Source of the DNA: Dipteris shenzhenensis
Taxonomy: Eukaryota > Polypodiophyta > Polypodiopsida > Gleicheniales
Assembly (NCBI GenBank): GCA_047967505.1
Contig: CM106540.1
Strand: one strand, 5' to 3'
Length of the DNA stretch: 64,000 bases
The stretch's first letter is position 1. The number at the start of each line of letters is the position of its first letter. The notes under the pieces are model-generated. The model made no database searches. It had not been told where the DNA came from and saw only the letters and a list, made by a program, of their open reading frames with translations. Below, one piece after another: positions 33,457-44,959 of this stretch. The position numbers and the translations under genes are program-made.

Positions 33457-34676
33457 GTACATTCCATAGCCTAGAGAGTCTTCTCCTTCTTCTTTGATTG
33501 CCAAGTAGTAGCATGCAACTCATGATAGTTGTCGCCCAGCCTTGAAGAATATGTCAGTGTCATGGTCAACCAAATTTTGCAAAGATGCTTTCCTTTTTAG
33601 TAGAAGTGTTCTATTTTCTTGGAAGTTAGTATTTATAAAGGTGAATTGTCTCAAGCAACTTGTCAATGGTAAAGATAGCATAGTATAGGCAGCTTGTTGG
33701 GAGCTTAATTCTTGAGTGTTTATCAATGTGTTATCAAGAGAATAAAAATGGTCGAGGTAATAAATATGAGCGAAACTTTCTAACTGAAAACACCAAAGAG
33801 AGAGCTTGCTGCTCCATTTCTTCATACCTTGTTTCCACCTCTGTAAGCTATTGGATGATATAATAGATGGGTTGCATTCTACCTGCCTCTTCCTTTTGTA
33901 GCAATACAGCACCAACTGAATGCAAAGATACACTTGGATTCACATTCCTTTACTAACACCACCATTAACTATCTAACTCCGAATCGTCTGCTTCTCTTTA
34001 TTTTGACTTCCTCTTTTTTTATTACTTCTAGCTTAGAAGCCTTTCCTAGATCCCACATGCTACAAACCTCTAACCATAGTCCTCATTTTAGGATTTTGTA
34101 TGGTGTATTATCAGAATCCTCTAGATTTGATGACTTAAACAAAATAAAGCTCTAGATGGTGCCACAACCTTGTTGGGCTCAAATAATTCCAAGCAAAGCC
34201 CTCAATGAAATATTGAAAGAACTTCAAACAAAGAAGCAAGGAAAAATGCCATTAAAAACTTTGGAATTACAAGCATGGCAAGTCAAAGACAGTCAAATGA
34301 GAATCCAATAAAAGTTCCACTAAAATAAAATAAGGGACTTAAGGAGGGCATGAGAATACACTATACTTACACTGCTAACACTAACACCACTAGGATCTTA
34401 CATCAACCCTACTAAGTTCACCTTCTTCCTAATAACTTACCCCTTAGATTTTTCTTTTTCTTTTTCTTCTTCCTTCTTTGAATGGTCACAAGTACTCAAC
34501 TCGGATCATTCAAACCATAAGGTTCTAGTTCCCAAAGAATCACTCATCCATACCAGCAACAATTCCATAGCAAGCAGCCCAGTGCACAAGAAAGACTACT
34601 TTGAAGGATCTTCACCTGCTGACAAATGAACCAACAACCATGATCTTTGCACAATCCATAGGACTGGATCAAGGTC
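33457..34676. other. Unassigned 3' part of the LTR element
   Basis: Frames at 33520-33933 (minus) and 33934-34155 (plus) show no familiar motifs. AT-rich with no repeat. Confidence 0.4.
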
Positions 34677-34688
34677 AAGAAGGGGGCA
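34677..34688 (+). promoter_or_regulatory. Polypurine tract
   Basis: AAGAAGGGGGCA directly before the TG that starts the 3' LTR. It would prime plus-strand DNA synthesis in the living element. Confidence 0.8.
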
Positions 34689-35220
34689 TGTTAACCGTTT
34701 GGATAACAATATGCCATTGTCGGTTAGCAATGTCATTTGATGGATGATGCCAAGCTCATGGAGCTAGGATTGTGCCTTAGGGCGAGATGGGCCCAAGAGA
34801 ATGGTTAAAGAATGAGAAGAGAGAGTGATAAGGGTTGGCCCTCCCTTCAAAAGGTGACATGTATAAAAGGCCAAGTTGTTGACTTTGGTTTTCATTGTTT
34901 GATGCACAAGTTGGAATACAAGCTGCCTCTTCTCTTCTAAGAGTGTTTTTGGGAGTTCTCTTGTTTCTTTGTAGTGCCTTTGTGTTTGCCACTCCATCCC
35001 CCTTCATTCTCCTCTTCTCCCCTTCTCCCTCTCTTCTCCCATCTCCCCTTCCCCTCTTTCTCTCATGGAAACACATTGCAATAATCTGGGAGCCGTTTGA
35101 GTGACACTTGTAGATGGATTTTGCTTTGCATTGCTCTCACAAGGAGTAGCTTGGAGTGGAGACTCTATCATCATTCTGTCAAGATCTCCATGACACATGA
35201 GTCACCGTTGAGACTACACA
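34689..35220 (+). repeat. 3' LTR of the gypsy-like element
   Basis: 532 bp, beginning TGTTAACCG and ending GACTACACA (TG...CA). It contains a TATA box GTATAAAAGG at about 34861 and a CT-rich downstream region. Its last ~215 bp match the 5' LTR remnant with moderate divergence. That implies an old insertion. Confidence 0.88.
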
Positions 35221-35240
35221 AGATTACACACTCTTTAAGG

Positions 35241-36365
35241 CCTTGTGCATGTTTTTAGGTCATGGTATGAGATTGGCACCACTGCCATTCTCCACTGGTG
35301 GCATTCTCCACAGAGATTGACACAAATCCATATGATCTTTGCACATGTGAATTTATGCTTCTCAATGCCATTTCTTAGGGCCTAATAAGAGATTGGCACC
35401 ATTGCCATTCTCCATTTCTACAAATGTTTACCCTACTATTCTAGGAGGGGTATTCCAGTGATCATAGAAGAGTGGTGTCCTATTCCCTTCCACATGTGAG
35501 TTTGATGATCTCAATGTCATTATGTAGTTGCCAGCATGAGATTGGCATCACTGCCATTCTCCGCTAGTGGTAATCTAGACAAACTATACCTATAGATTGA
35601 CATTCCAGTAATTTTATTGGCTGCAGTAGGATAATGGCAAAAGAGCCAATGCACATGTGAGTTTAGGATTCCTTGTGCATGTTTTGAGGTCATGGTATGA
35701 GATTGGCACCACTACCATTCTCCACTGGTGGCATTCTCCACAGAGATTGACACAACTCCATATGATCTCTACACAGCGGAGATAGTGATCACTACATAGA
35801 AGAATGCACATGTGAGTTTAGGCTTCTCAATGCCATTTCTTAGGGCCTAATAAGAGATTGGCACCACTACCATTCTCCACTTGTACAAATGTTTACCCTA
35901 CTATTCTAGGAGGGGTCTTCCAGTGATCATAGGAGAGTGGTGTCCGATTCCATTCCACACTAGTGGCAGTCTAGACAGCATGAGATTGGCATCACTGCCA
36001 TTCTCTGATAGTGGTAATCTAGACAAACTGAACCTATAGATTGACATTCTATTAATTTTATTGGATGCAGTAGGATAATGGCAAAAGTGCCAATGCACAT
36101 GTGAGTTTAGGATTCCTTGTGCATGTTTTTAGGTCATGGTATGAGATTGGCACCACTGCCATTCTCCACTGGTGGCATTCTCCATAGAGATTGACACAAT
36201 TCCATATGATCTCTACACATTGGAGACTGTGATCTTTACATAGAAGAATGCACATTACCACTAGCAGAGAAAGGCAATAGGATAATGGCAAAAGTGCCAA
36301 TGCACATGTGAGTTTAGGATTCCTTATGCATGTTTTTAGGTCATGGTATGAGATTGGCACCACTT
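35241..36365. repeat. Tandem array, period about 430-445 bp
   Basis: The word CCTTGTGCATGTTTT followed by AGGTCATGGTATGAGATTGG occurs at 35241, 35671, 36115 and (CCTTATGCATG) 36322: two nearly full units, then a shortened one of about 207 bp and a partial one. Within each unit GAGATTGGCA-CACT-CCATTC recurs two or three times, so the unit is itself built from a smaller repeat. It starts 20 bp after the LTR end and stops at a LINE fragment. Confidence 0.9.
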
Positions 36366-36720
36366 CACATGAAACGTATCTAATATGGCTTCCCTCCTAT
36401 TTTTTGCTACTTGACTATTACACCAAGTAAAACCACCATCTGTACTAGCATCTACCATTTGCCAGTGCTCTTTGCATTCTTCCCAGGACAATAGCATAGA
36501 ACCTCTGATGATTGTGCCCTTTTCTAGCCATATGTCTCTCTTCATCTCAACCATATTGAAATCCCCCATAGTGAAAAAGTTGCCATCTACACACAACAGT
36601 AAAGAATCCCATAAGAGTTTTTTGTCTACTGCTGAGTTGGGGGCATACACAAAAATTACTGTAAATTTTATCTCCTTGATAAGACACTTGAGCATCACCT
36701 ATTTTGGTCATCTGTAATGA
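36366..36720 (-). pseudogene. LINE endonuclease fragment
   Basis: The minus strand reads FTVIFVYAPNSAVDKKLLWD, then FFTMGDFNMVE, then GGFTWCNSQ. These are the middle and late motifs of the APE-type endonuclease. It ends abruptly at the tandem array; the SDH box and all of RT are missing. It belongs with the ORF1 fragment at 37001-38225. Confidence 0.8.
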
Positions 36721-37000
36721 CTTGAGTGACACCTCCATTGTAATAAGACAAGGCTCCAATGGAAGTCCCACCCTTACCCTCCACATGTGAGGTGCAATAC
36801 CAAACTCTTCTTTTATCTATAGTTTTCAACCTAGACTCTAGCAAGTCTCCACAAGCCTTGACTTATTGTAATGCTAGAAAAAGAGGGGATAAAGAATTAG
36901 CCCTCAACTAGAAAACTAACTCTTCACCTCTAATAGGTCCATTAACCCTCTAACATTAAGAGTCAAGAAGGATACTAGTTTATCTGGAATCTACCCCCTC

Positions 37001-38225
37001 TTAGCCCTGGGGTTGGGGTTGTTTACTTGCACAGTAGCTTCTTTTGTGTTGAACCATAATGAAGGATTTTCCTTGACTAGAGTCCCCTTGGTTAACTGGA
37101 GTACCCTTGAGTTGTTCTCCTTTGGATTCCTCTTCACTCTCCTCTACCCCTTCTCTGTTAACATCCTCTTCAAACTCCTTTGACCAACCAGCTTCTATAA
37201 TCATGTTGTCATCTTGGCTCAATCTATTGCTTCCTTCAATGGCATCCTCTTTGTCCCTAAGAGGTAAAAAAGAGTTCTTGTTGACTATAGTTGACATGAC
37301 AATATCCTTACTGTTTCCATTGTTCCCATTGAAGTTTTGATAATCTTGCTGAGTATTCAAAGATGTAAGAGGCTTGGGAATCCATCTCTCTGTAGGGGTA
37401 GCTTGCTTAACAATAGAGGGCTCAACCTCTTTGGTCTTGCCCCTCTTTAGAGGATAATTTTTAACAACATGTGTGGAAAGACCACACAAAAAGCAGGCGC
37501 GTTAGGCAGATTTTTGTAAATCAAGGGTTGCTCCCTAAAAGTGCTACCATTTCTATTCAGAATAATGAGGCTCTTATGCATCTCCTCAGCTATATCCATC
37601 TTGATATAGATTTGGGGATTACCCATGGGATTGATGAAATTTTCGTACTCCACACCAAGTACTTCACCTAGCCCCCACAACTATATAAGAAAGGCAACTA
37701 GTTACAAAGATGTAGCTCTACCCATACTGCAATTTTGATAGACTGACGAACATCTGGAGAAACTCCTTGGACCACCACTCTAGGTATAATGTTTGATTTC
37801 TAATAGTCCATAGGCCATGTTGCATGGCTCTTGCAGCCATTTTAGGTTTCTCCAATAAAAAGACAAAAAAAGCCTTTTTTTTAAAACCTCACATTTAGTA
37901 CATTCATTCTCGTCCTAACCCAATTGGTTCTAATCCAAGATTCTATGAAAGCCATAGGAGGTCTAACACTAGGGAGAAATCCTACTAGTGCATGAGTGCG
38001 CAGCCATAGGACTAAGTCATGCAGCAAGATGTCATCCAAAAAAGCCATAATTGACTTACCTGGGCTAGCAGCTTCACTCTCTCCATTAGGTGGTTGTGCT
38101 CCTCTAGCATTTTGTTGTGTAGTAGTTTCACATTCAGCATTTTCCTAGGACGTCTGGTCTTTAGATTTCTTGTGGCTGGTTACGGGGAGCCTCAACTCAC
38201 TCGAAGTCAGCTCAAGATCTTTGTA
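37001..38225 (-). pseudogene. LINE ORF1 (DUF4283-like plus knuckle), frameshifted
   Basis: Minus-strand text from about 38070 reads FLDDILLHDLVLWLRTHALV, then MAFIESWIRTNW, characteristic of the DUF4283 RNA-binding region of plant LINE/retroelement gag. YKNLPNA is followed in another frame by CGLSTHVVKNYPLKRGK at about 37470 (a remnant CCHC knuckle). An acidic C-terminal region (EEDVNREGVEESEEESKGEQ) follows. Frameshifts lie near 37480 and upstream. The layout ORF1 then EN matches an L1-type element truncated on its 3' side. Confidence 0.72.
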
Positions 38226-40712
38226 ATTTGATCTACCCTACTCAATGGGGAGACTTTGCTCAATCCATTGTTGCTCTACTATGACAAAACAGTGATTGAG
38301 AACTATAATGGAAGCGCATCTTGTATTTTCCCTCATTCCTTAGTCTGATTGTGGACTACAGAGGTATAATGTATGCCTGAAGAGCCCTGGAAAGGACCCA
38401 ATGGGTTGGAGGATCACTGTTTGTATTCTCTTTGTTATCCCTTTGTCGACAAGCTTCATGGTGTCGATTGCTCTTTACACATTTGCTTTATTTGGTCATG
38501 CATTTCCTTTGCAGTGTAAGGGAGGTTTTGCAACATTGCTAAGGGGATTTTTTTCCTGAGTCATTGCATACGAGTGATACTCTCATTAATTGTGGACATC
38601 ATGGGAAATGAGTACTGGTTTGGACAAGCTTGGTAGCCAGTCGTTGCTTCATGACCCGTGGGATCAGAACTTTTGTAGCTTTATTGGAACTTCTGGTCAT
38701 TCTCCTTTCTAAAGTGTAGGGTGGGTGGCCTCTTCATTGAGTGGCAGAGTGAGCCTTGCAGGCTAAGAATTTGAAATGGTAGGGAGCCTCGATTTTTTGG
38801 AATGCGGCATTGTCTCTCACAAACTAACTATATTGTAAATGAGCATGTGAGCTTAATTTGCAGGCTGTGGAGCTTAGGATACAGCTTAAAGCTGTCCTTT
38901 ACTTTAAATTTTACTAGGACTTTACTCTAGTATTCATGGAAAAAGAAAATGAGGGAATTTCCTTTTGAGAATAGTTTACTTAAGTGTCTTATACTCGGAA
39001 GGATTTCTTTTACAACTTGGTATTTCAAGTATATTAGATACTAGATAAAGAATAGTAGCCCAACAAAAGGAAAACCTTATTGTTTGCATTTCAAGACCAT
39101 AACGTGGTTCCATGTATTGAAATAAATTCATTTCATGGATCTATGTCAAAATATATTCATTTATATACTTGAAAAATTCCCAGTGAATGGTGAATGCCTT
39201 GGTTCTTGACACATGGATTCGTAGCGTTTGACTGAAACTTTCTATACTTTGAAGGTTTCTCTAAGATCTCTCTATAATTATTTAGGACTAGGACTTAAAG
39301 ATCTGAGGCAAGATTCTACAATTCTATGACTCTTTATTAGCCCTTGGACTAATACAACATGCTAGAAGAACTATATACCAAGGACCTAAAAAGTTTTGAG
39401 ACTATTTTTCTAATTTTTCATAATGGAAATATTATGATTAGGATAATATTGGACCATTGGCTTTTAGAAAAAATTTGCCTTATGTTATAGATTATTTAAA
39501 TGAATCATGGGATATGAGTTGAGTTAAGACATGTTTTACCCTTTGGTTCTATATGATGCTAGTTTCTATGCATCATTTGGTCTTCTTGTTTGTAGGTCTA
39601 ACATGATACAATATCATGATTGGTTGAGAATTGATCAAAGGACAATGGGGCCTTTGATTAGTCTATTTATTTTATTGAAAATTATTCTAACATTTTATAA
39701 GCATTTCATTATCTATTCGAATGTCAACCGCTAATTATTTTTTGAGTATTAAGATTGCCAAGATTTGTTTATGCTAATCTAGATAGAGTGACATGGATAA
39801 CAATTGTGTACTGGCGTTGAAGCCTAGCTACCACAGCTTGAATGAATTGTTCTAACTTTCATTTGGTTGTGATGGTGCCAGGTGAGTTAGCATACCTCTC
39901 CATCGAGTTTGCATTGAAAAATCTAAGGCATGAAGATATGATATTGGAAACTTCGAGGAGTACTCAATGGTGGATTTTCTCCAACTACTGATAAATAAGA
40001 TTGGTTGGAGACTAGTCATGAGTATTGTTGTACTTTGTGCAATTTACTGACATGAATGTGAGTATGTAAGTTGACTCCCAATTTGACACTTTGTCAAAAG
40101 GGATAGCATGGTAATAGATTATTCTCACTTATGGGTTGTTAAGGTCAATGGTATATGGTTGTATTTGGTTTACTAGTACATTGAGAATCGTTGGAGTAGG
40201 GTAGTTGATAGAACAAACACACACTAGTATATCCATTGTAAGATAATAAAAATCCTATGACTAATGGGTATACTTGATTGGATTTTAGGCCCAATTTTAG
40301 CACTGGGACTAGAGAACGAATAACTCTCTCCCTTGATTATTAGACTTGGAGGTTGGGATCAACACCAAATTAACTAAAAAGGTTCTAGGGTAACTCTTTG
40401 AGAGTTGAGAGCATCCACTAGTCACGGGTTTTTTCTCAACCATAGGCTTTATAGGAACCCAGACGCTCATATTTTTTTAATTCAAAAGGGATTTCCTATG
40501 TGGTAGATGTCATTCATGATGATGGAACTCTTTTATCCTTCCCTTTGGTTGCTAGAAAATATGATTTAGGAATGCACTATCGTCCTGTATGCCAAATCAT
40601 TACCTGAATGCTTTAGCCATTTCAGCGAGTACCGCCTTTAGAACTTCAAGCTAGGCTTCATGATTGGACTCTTCTTCCAATATACTCGTCCATTCGTCCT
40701 TTGAAGCTGTGT
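38226..40712. other. Unassigned AT-rich DNA
   Basis: No gene, RNA or repeat recognised. Only one open frame above 60 codons (39531-39734), without motifs. Confidence 0.5.
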
Positions 40713-41066
40713 GAGGCAATCTCAAATTTGATAGGATAGAAGCTGCACATCTCTTTGATCGTCTCTTCGATCTCCAAGGCGATACTACCTCCTTGGTATG
40801 TGCTCTAGATTAGCGTATGATGCTCCATGCTAAGCCATTTATTGATTGGCAAATGTACCATCAGATGCGCAACATTCAAATACCTCCATGGACAGTGCAA
40901 AATGCATCCTCACTGCTATAAAATATTATGGCCATTGTTCAAGTTTCAATATTTGTTTCTCAACACAGTCTTCACCGATCTCAAATAGAAACGGATCAAG
41001 CGGAGGAGAAAAAAGAAGAAAGCACCATCGAGCACCTCCATGCCTTGTAAACGCCTCTTTTGAGGT
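40713..41066 (+). repeat. Direct repeat A
   Basis: About 354 bp matching 41855-42238 in the same orientation, from GAGGCAATCTCAAAT to CTTTTGAGGTACTA. Identity looks high in the last 130 bp (CTCAACACAGTCTTCACCGA, then ACGGATCAAGCGGAGGAG). Copy A lacks about 30 bp present in B. Function unknown. Confidence 0.92.
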
Positions 41067-41854
41067 ACTACCCCCTATAGCGTCGCACCTAGTACTTTGT
41101 TACCATCTGCAATAATTTTCTAATATTCCTGTGGTTTCTTGGTCTCCTTGTAGGTGGTTGTACTCCATATAAGTTTGTCTGCGATTCGATAGTTCCTACT
41201 CTACAATATCCCTACTCCTAGCTCCACCAGCCAGCTACCCCTTCCCCTCCCTCTGTAGCTCTCTGGGTCCCCTCTCCTCCCCCTCCATGTACTCTCTTAG
41301 CCACATCCCACACTCCATATCTTTTGTCCTTTTCTTTTGTCCTTCTTCGACCTATTGGCGATATTGCTACAACGCATGCAACTCTCCCATGTGCAGTCTT
41401 GCTTTAAGAGTATCTTCTTTTCGAAAATTTTTATCGAATTCCCAATTACATCACCATACAAAGAGAGAGGACATTCTTAAGAAGGTATGAAGAAATAATA
41501 TAAATTTACATCACCACATAGAGAGAGAGGACACTCTTAAGAGTTATTTTCCCATGTTTTAAATTTACTCATTTTATGTATTTGTGTAAATCCATGATCA
41601 AGGAATTATCCAAGCAAGGAAAGAACCTAAAGAAAGCAGGATGCTCTTTGAAGTCAAGATAATGCAAACTTAATGCAAAGTTTCACTTTCTCGGTTTTAT
41701 GGGAGAGGAGAATGAAATCTGTCAGTAACTTATAGAAATTCTCTTGCTCAATTGCTGTCATGATTTTGCAAAACCTCAGCATTCCAAGTGCTCACTGAGT
41801 GAGCAAGCTTGAGTGAAGGTGATAAGCTAAAATCTCTTCTTACCTCTTTTGTCT
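41067..41854. other. Segment between direct repeats A and B
   Basis: CT-rich at 41215-41290, with a short duplication (CATCACCA...AGAGAGAGGACA-TCTTAAGA at about 41450-41485 and 41510-41545). No gene recognised. Confidence 0.45.
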
Positions 41855-42238
41855 GAGGCAATCTCAAATCTGATAGGATAGAAGCTGCACATCTCTTCAG
41901 TCATATCTTTGATCTCCAAGGTGATATTGCCTCCTTGGTACGTGCTCTAGATTAGCGTACGATGCTCCATGCTGAGCCATTTATTCATTAGCAGATGTAC
42001 CACCAAATGCGCAACACTAATCATTTTTGGATGCTCGACGTGCTATTCTAGAAGACCTCCCTGGACGGTTCGCAACGCATTCTCGCTATAAAGATTCTGG
42101 CCATTGTTCAAGTTTTAATATTTGTTTCTCAACACAGTCTTCACCGATCTCAAACAGAAACGGATCAAGCGGAGGAGAAAAAAGAAGAAAGCACCATCAA
42201 GTGCCTCCATGCCTTGTAAACGCCACTTTTGAGGTACT
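41855..42238 (+). repeat. Direct repeat B
   Basis: Second copy of repeat A, 1142 bp downstream. It is the copy next to the copia gag remnant. Ends are not TG...CA, so LTR status is unproven. Confidence 0.92.
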
Positions 42239-42611
42239 ATAGATCGCCACTAGATAGATATGCCATGTCGATATGGCCCTTGCCCCTAAAGGGGACCCCT
42301 TAAGGGCTCGACAATTGCATTTTCCTTAGTTGCACAAGAAAATACATTTTCCAATGAGGTGTTCTAGCTGAACTATGCTCTTTGGAGTTTTTGATTCGCA
42401 ATCTGTTGGTTGCCAAGGGTGTATGGGATTATGTTATAGGTGATGAGGCCCATCCCAATCCTATAGCACCAGGTACTTCTACACATCAAGAGGGGGGGGT
42501 CGTGGTGGTGGTGCAAGTCATGGGCAACATGGACAATAAGTTGTACTAGTTGGGCAAGCACATGTAGGTATTACTCCTAGCAAAGGAGGTGGGATACATG
42601 TAATGCTCAAG

Positions 42612-42940
42612 CCTTGTTGTCTTTGATTTCACTGAACATCAAGAGGTTCATTGACCCTCGTATTAGCAGGTCCTCCCAAACTGCTAAAGATGCATGGGAT
42701 GTTTTCAAAAATATGTATCAAGCTCGTAATGAGGCGAGAGTCTCATGTTTCAATGGAGAGCTGGATAGCATGCACATGGATGAGGGTGACTCTATGCAAG
42801 AACATGTCACCAAGATTCAAGATTTGCAAGAGAATCTCTTGAACATAAACGAGGTCATTCCGGACTCACATCTTGTTACCATGACTTTGAACTCCTCCCT
42901 GGAGTCTTATCTTTCATTTCATATGTCTCCCAACTTTTAG
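42612..42940 (+). pseudogene. Copia gag (UBN2-like) remnant
   Basis: 108 codons: SLNIKRFIDPRISRSSQTAK, AWDVFKNMYQARNEARVSCF and SMQEHVTKIQDLQENLLNIN. This pattern (AK-AWD-L---Y) is that of the UBN2 gag family of Ty1/copia. It ends early with a stop. A remnant knuckle at about 43170-43230 (YHYFKKPSHHINKCP) has lost its first two cysteines. Confidence 0.8.
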
Positions 42941-43383
42941 ATGGGAGGGAGTCAGAATCACCTCACATTTTAAGAGTTGGTAGCACTCTTGTTGTAGGAG
43001 GAGCAGACACTAAAGAATATGGCTTCATATTCTTGTAGTGGGAAACATGCTTTTTCAACAAAGGATAAGTGCAAAAGGAAAGTTAAGCCAAGTCATGCCT
43101 CTAGCAATGGTTTTGGACATGCACATGTTGGTGGGAAAGATAAAAAGGATGCCTCAAAGCATTTCAAGAAAGGCAAGTACCATTATTTCAAAAAGCCTAG
43201 TCATCACATCAATAAATGCCCCAAGTGGCTTGTAAGAGAGAACAATAAATAGGCTAGTATGGCACTTTTAGGCTTACCTCAACATGCATGTTCTGATGAT
43301 ACTTTTGCTCATTTTGTTAGCATGATTAGGATTTCTTTACTTGCAACTATGATGTTTCTCAAGAGTCACACCTTTTTAGCATG

Positions 43384-43660
43384 AATGAGATGGCTAAGAC
43401 ATGGTACTTTGATAGCAGTGCTTCCTGCCATATGACCTCACATAAATCATTCTTTGATAAGTTATCTAGTACACTAGTTTGCAAGTTAATTAAAATGCCA
43501 ATGATGCTTCTTATCTAGCTAAAGGGACTCGAAAAATTTCTCTTATAGCCATGGATGGTCTAGATCTTTGCATCCAAGATGTTTTGTATGTCCCTGGGAT
43601 TAAGAAGAATTTACTTTCTATCTCTTCTTTCTCTCAAAGAGGTTACTAGGTCATCTTTGA
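43384..43660 (+). pseudogene. Copia protease remnant
   Basis: WYFDSSASCHMTSHKSFFDK at about 43400 is the copia protease start (D-S/T-A/G-A-S-H/C-M/H-T). ISLIAMDGLDLCIQDVLYVP and GIKKNLLSISSF at about 43550-43630 are the conserved end of the domain. A stop lies between. Confidence 0.8.
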
Positions 43661-43776
43661 GGATGACTGATGTATGGTTTGTGATAGGGAGATAGATTAT
43701 GCCTTTGTTTCAATAGTGCATTATGTCAAGGGTTATTTCAGCACGATGCATATGAGAAAGAGCATGTTCATATTTT

Positions 43777-44140
43777 GTGGCTTCTACCTCTACATTGCAG
43801 GATGCAGAGTTATCGCATGCTAGGTTTGGGCATGTAAATTATGACAGCCTTTTGTTATTGCATAAGTTTAATATGGTTAATGCCTTGCCTTGTCTAGATA
43901 CTCCTCCAAACAAAATATGTGAGGGATATATTTTGGGCAAAATGCATCATTTTTCTTTTCCCAAGGATGTTGCAATCCTCCCCTATATTGATGTTTGTGG
44001 ACCCATGTGCACTCTGTCTCTTGGGTTATGTTACATTTATAGATGACTTCACATGTTTTACTTGGGTCTTTACTCTTAAGCAAATGTATGAAGTTTGCCA
44101 TGTGGTCAAACAATTTGTGGCCTTGGTTGAGAGTCAATCA
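43777..44140 (+). pseudogene. Copia GAG-pre-integrase and truncated integrase
   Basis: LSHARFGHVNYDSLLLLHKF (HxxxGH zinc-binding start), then CEGYILGKMHHFSFPKD and CGPMCTLSLG, with FIDDFTCFTWVFTLKQ in the next frame. The rest of the DDE core is absent. Confidence 0.8.
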
Positions 44141-44189
44141 AAATGTAGAATAGCTTGCATGAGAGCACCCTCTATATCAAAAAGGAAGG

Positions 44190-44470
44190 GGGGGAATTTG
44201 CTCGTCATTGTTCTCTATGTCGATGACATGGTGCTCATCACTGGTACTAATGCTACAGTGTTCTCTATGTCAATGACATGCTACTCAGTGTTCTCTATGT
44301 TGATGACATGCTGCTCATTGGTACCTATGCTACAAAAATAATAGATTTCAATGCTGAATTATACAAATGTTTGAGATGTCAGATTTGGGGTTGCTTCACT
44401 ACAGTTTATATAGGATGATAGAGGTATCAGGATATTGTAGTCAAAGTATATTGGTAAGCTCTTGGAATGG
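44190..44470 (+). pseudogene. Copia RT fragment with repeated YVDD-coding segment
   Basis: LLVIVLYVDDMVLITGTN at 44195-44250 is the catalytic YVDD box. The same nucleotide word TTCTCTATGTYGATGACATG recurs at 44261 (CAATGACATG) and 44291, in different frames. KFEMSDLGLLHYSL (about 44365) continues the RT order. Confidence 0.8.
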
Positions 44471-44599
44471 TTCAGATTTCAGAATTGCAAGCCCATCTCT
44501 ACTCCAATGGAGCCGGGGCTTAAGCTGTCCGTTCACGATCCCATTGAACCTTTTGATGGCTCTGTTTAGAGCCAGGCTATGGGTTGCCTTATTTATTTA

Positions 44600-44880
44600 T
44601 GCAATAGATGTCCTAACATTCAGGGTGTAATGTCCCGTTTGAGCAAGTTTATGCAAGCCCAAAGACTTCACATTGGCAAGCTATGAAGTGTGTATCCTAT
44701 TATCTAAGGACACCCAATCTCTTGGTTTGCTCTTTCCCACGGGGGTGACTTTCACTTACATGCTTACAACAATTTACATTGGGTTGATTATTTTGATACC
44801 CGATAGTCCACTAGTGGTAACTGTTTTTTTCTTGGACACTCATGCAGGCCTTGCATTAAAGTGTTAAGCTATTTCCACAA
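44600..44880 (+). pseudogene. Copia RNase H-end remnant
   Basis: DSPLVVTVFFLDTHAGLALK and related text in shifted frames correspond to the D-D/STSG-CFFLG segment near the end of Ty1/copia RNase H. Heavily decayed. Confidence 0.55.
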
Positions 44881-44955
44881 CTTTGCAACTTCATCTAGGA
44901 CCTTGCACTAAAGTGTTTAACTACTTCCACAATTTTGCAACTTCATCTAGGACAT
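44845..44955. repeat. Tandem duplication, about 57 bp
   Basis: CCTTGCATTAAAGTGTTAAG...CAACTTCATCTAGGA occurs twice in succession with few differences. Confidence 0.85.
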
Positions 44956-44959
44956 GATA

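Larger units (their letters stand above)
25235..35220 (+). mobile_element. Decayed Ty3/gypsy-like LTR element without visible RT/IN
   Basis: Bounded by a 5' LTR remnant (ending 25475) and a complete 3' LTR (34689-35220) of the same family in the same orientation. In order it has a PBS, a leader with a 27-bp minisatellite, a gag-like region, zinc knuckles, a retropepsin-like protease region, and a 1.5 kb region with repeated QEP/TRT words. An inserted copia-LTR pair, a polypurine tract and the 3' LTR follow. I could not find RT, RNase H or integrase motifs in about 30.5-34.7 kb in any frame. Stops and frameshifts are common. It may be a non-autonomous derivative or simply deleted. Confidence 0.75.
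42600..44880 (+). mobile_element. Decayed Ty1/copia element (gag-PR-IN-RT-RH order)
   Basis: Coding remnants follow the Ty1/copia order with integrase before RT. A large internal deletion removes most of integrase and the first part of RT: the text passes from FIDDFTCFTWVFTLKQMYEV directly to VLYVDDM within about 150 bp. Stops and frameshifts are present throughout. LTRs, PBS and PPT were not found. Confidence 0.82.

Noticed and set aside
40713-42238. Repeats A and B as copia LTRs
   Set aside because: No TG...CA termini, no PBS after the first copy and no PPT before the second; kept only as a direct repeat pair.
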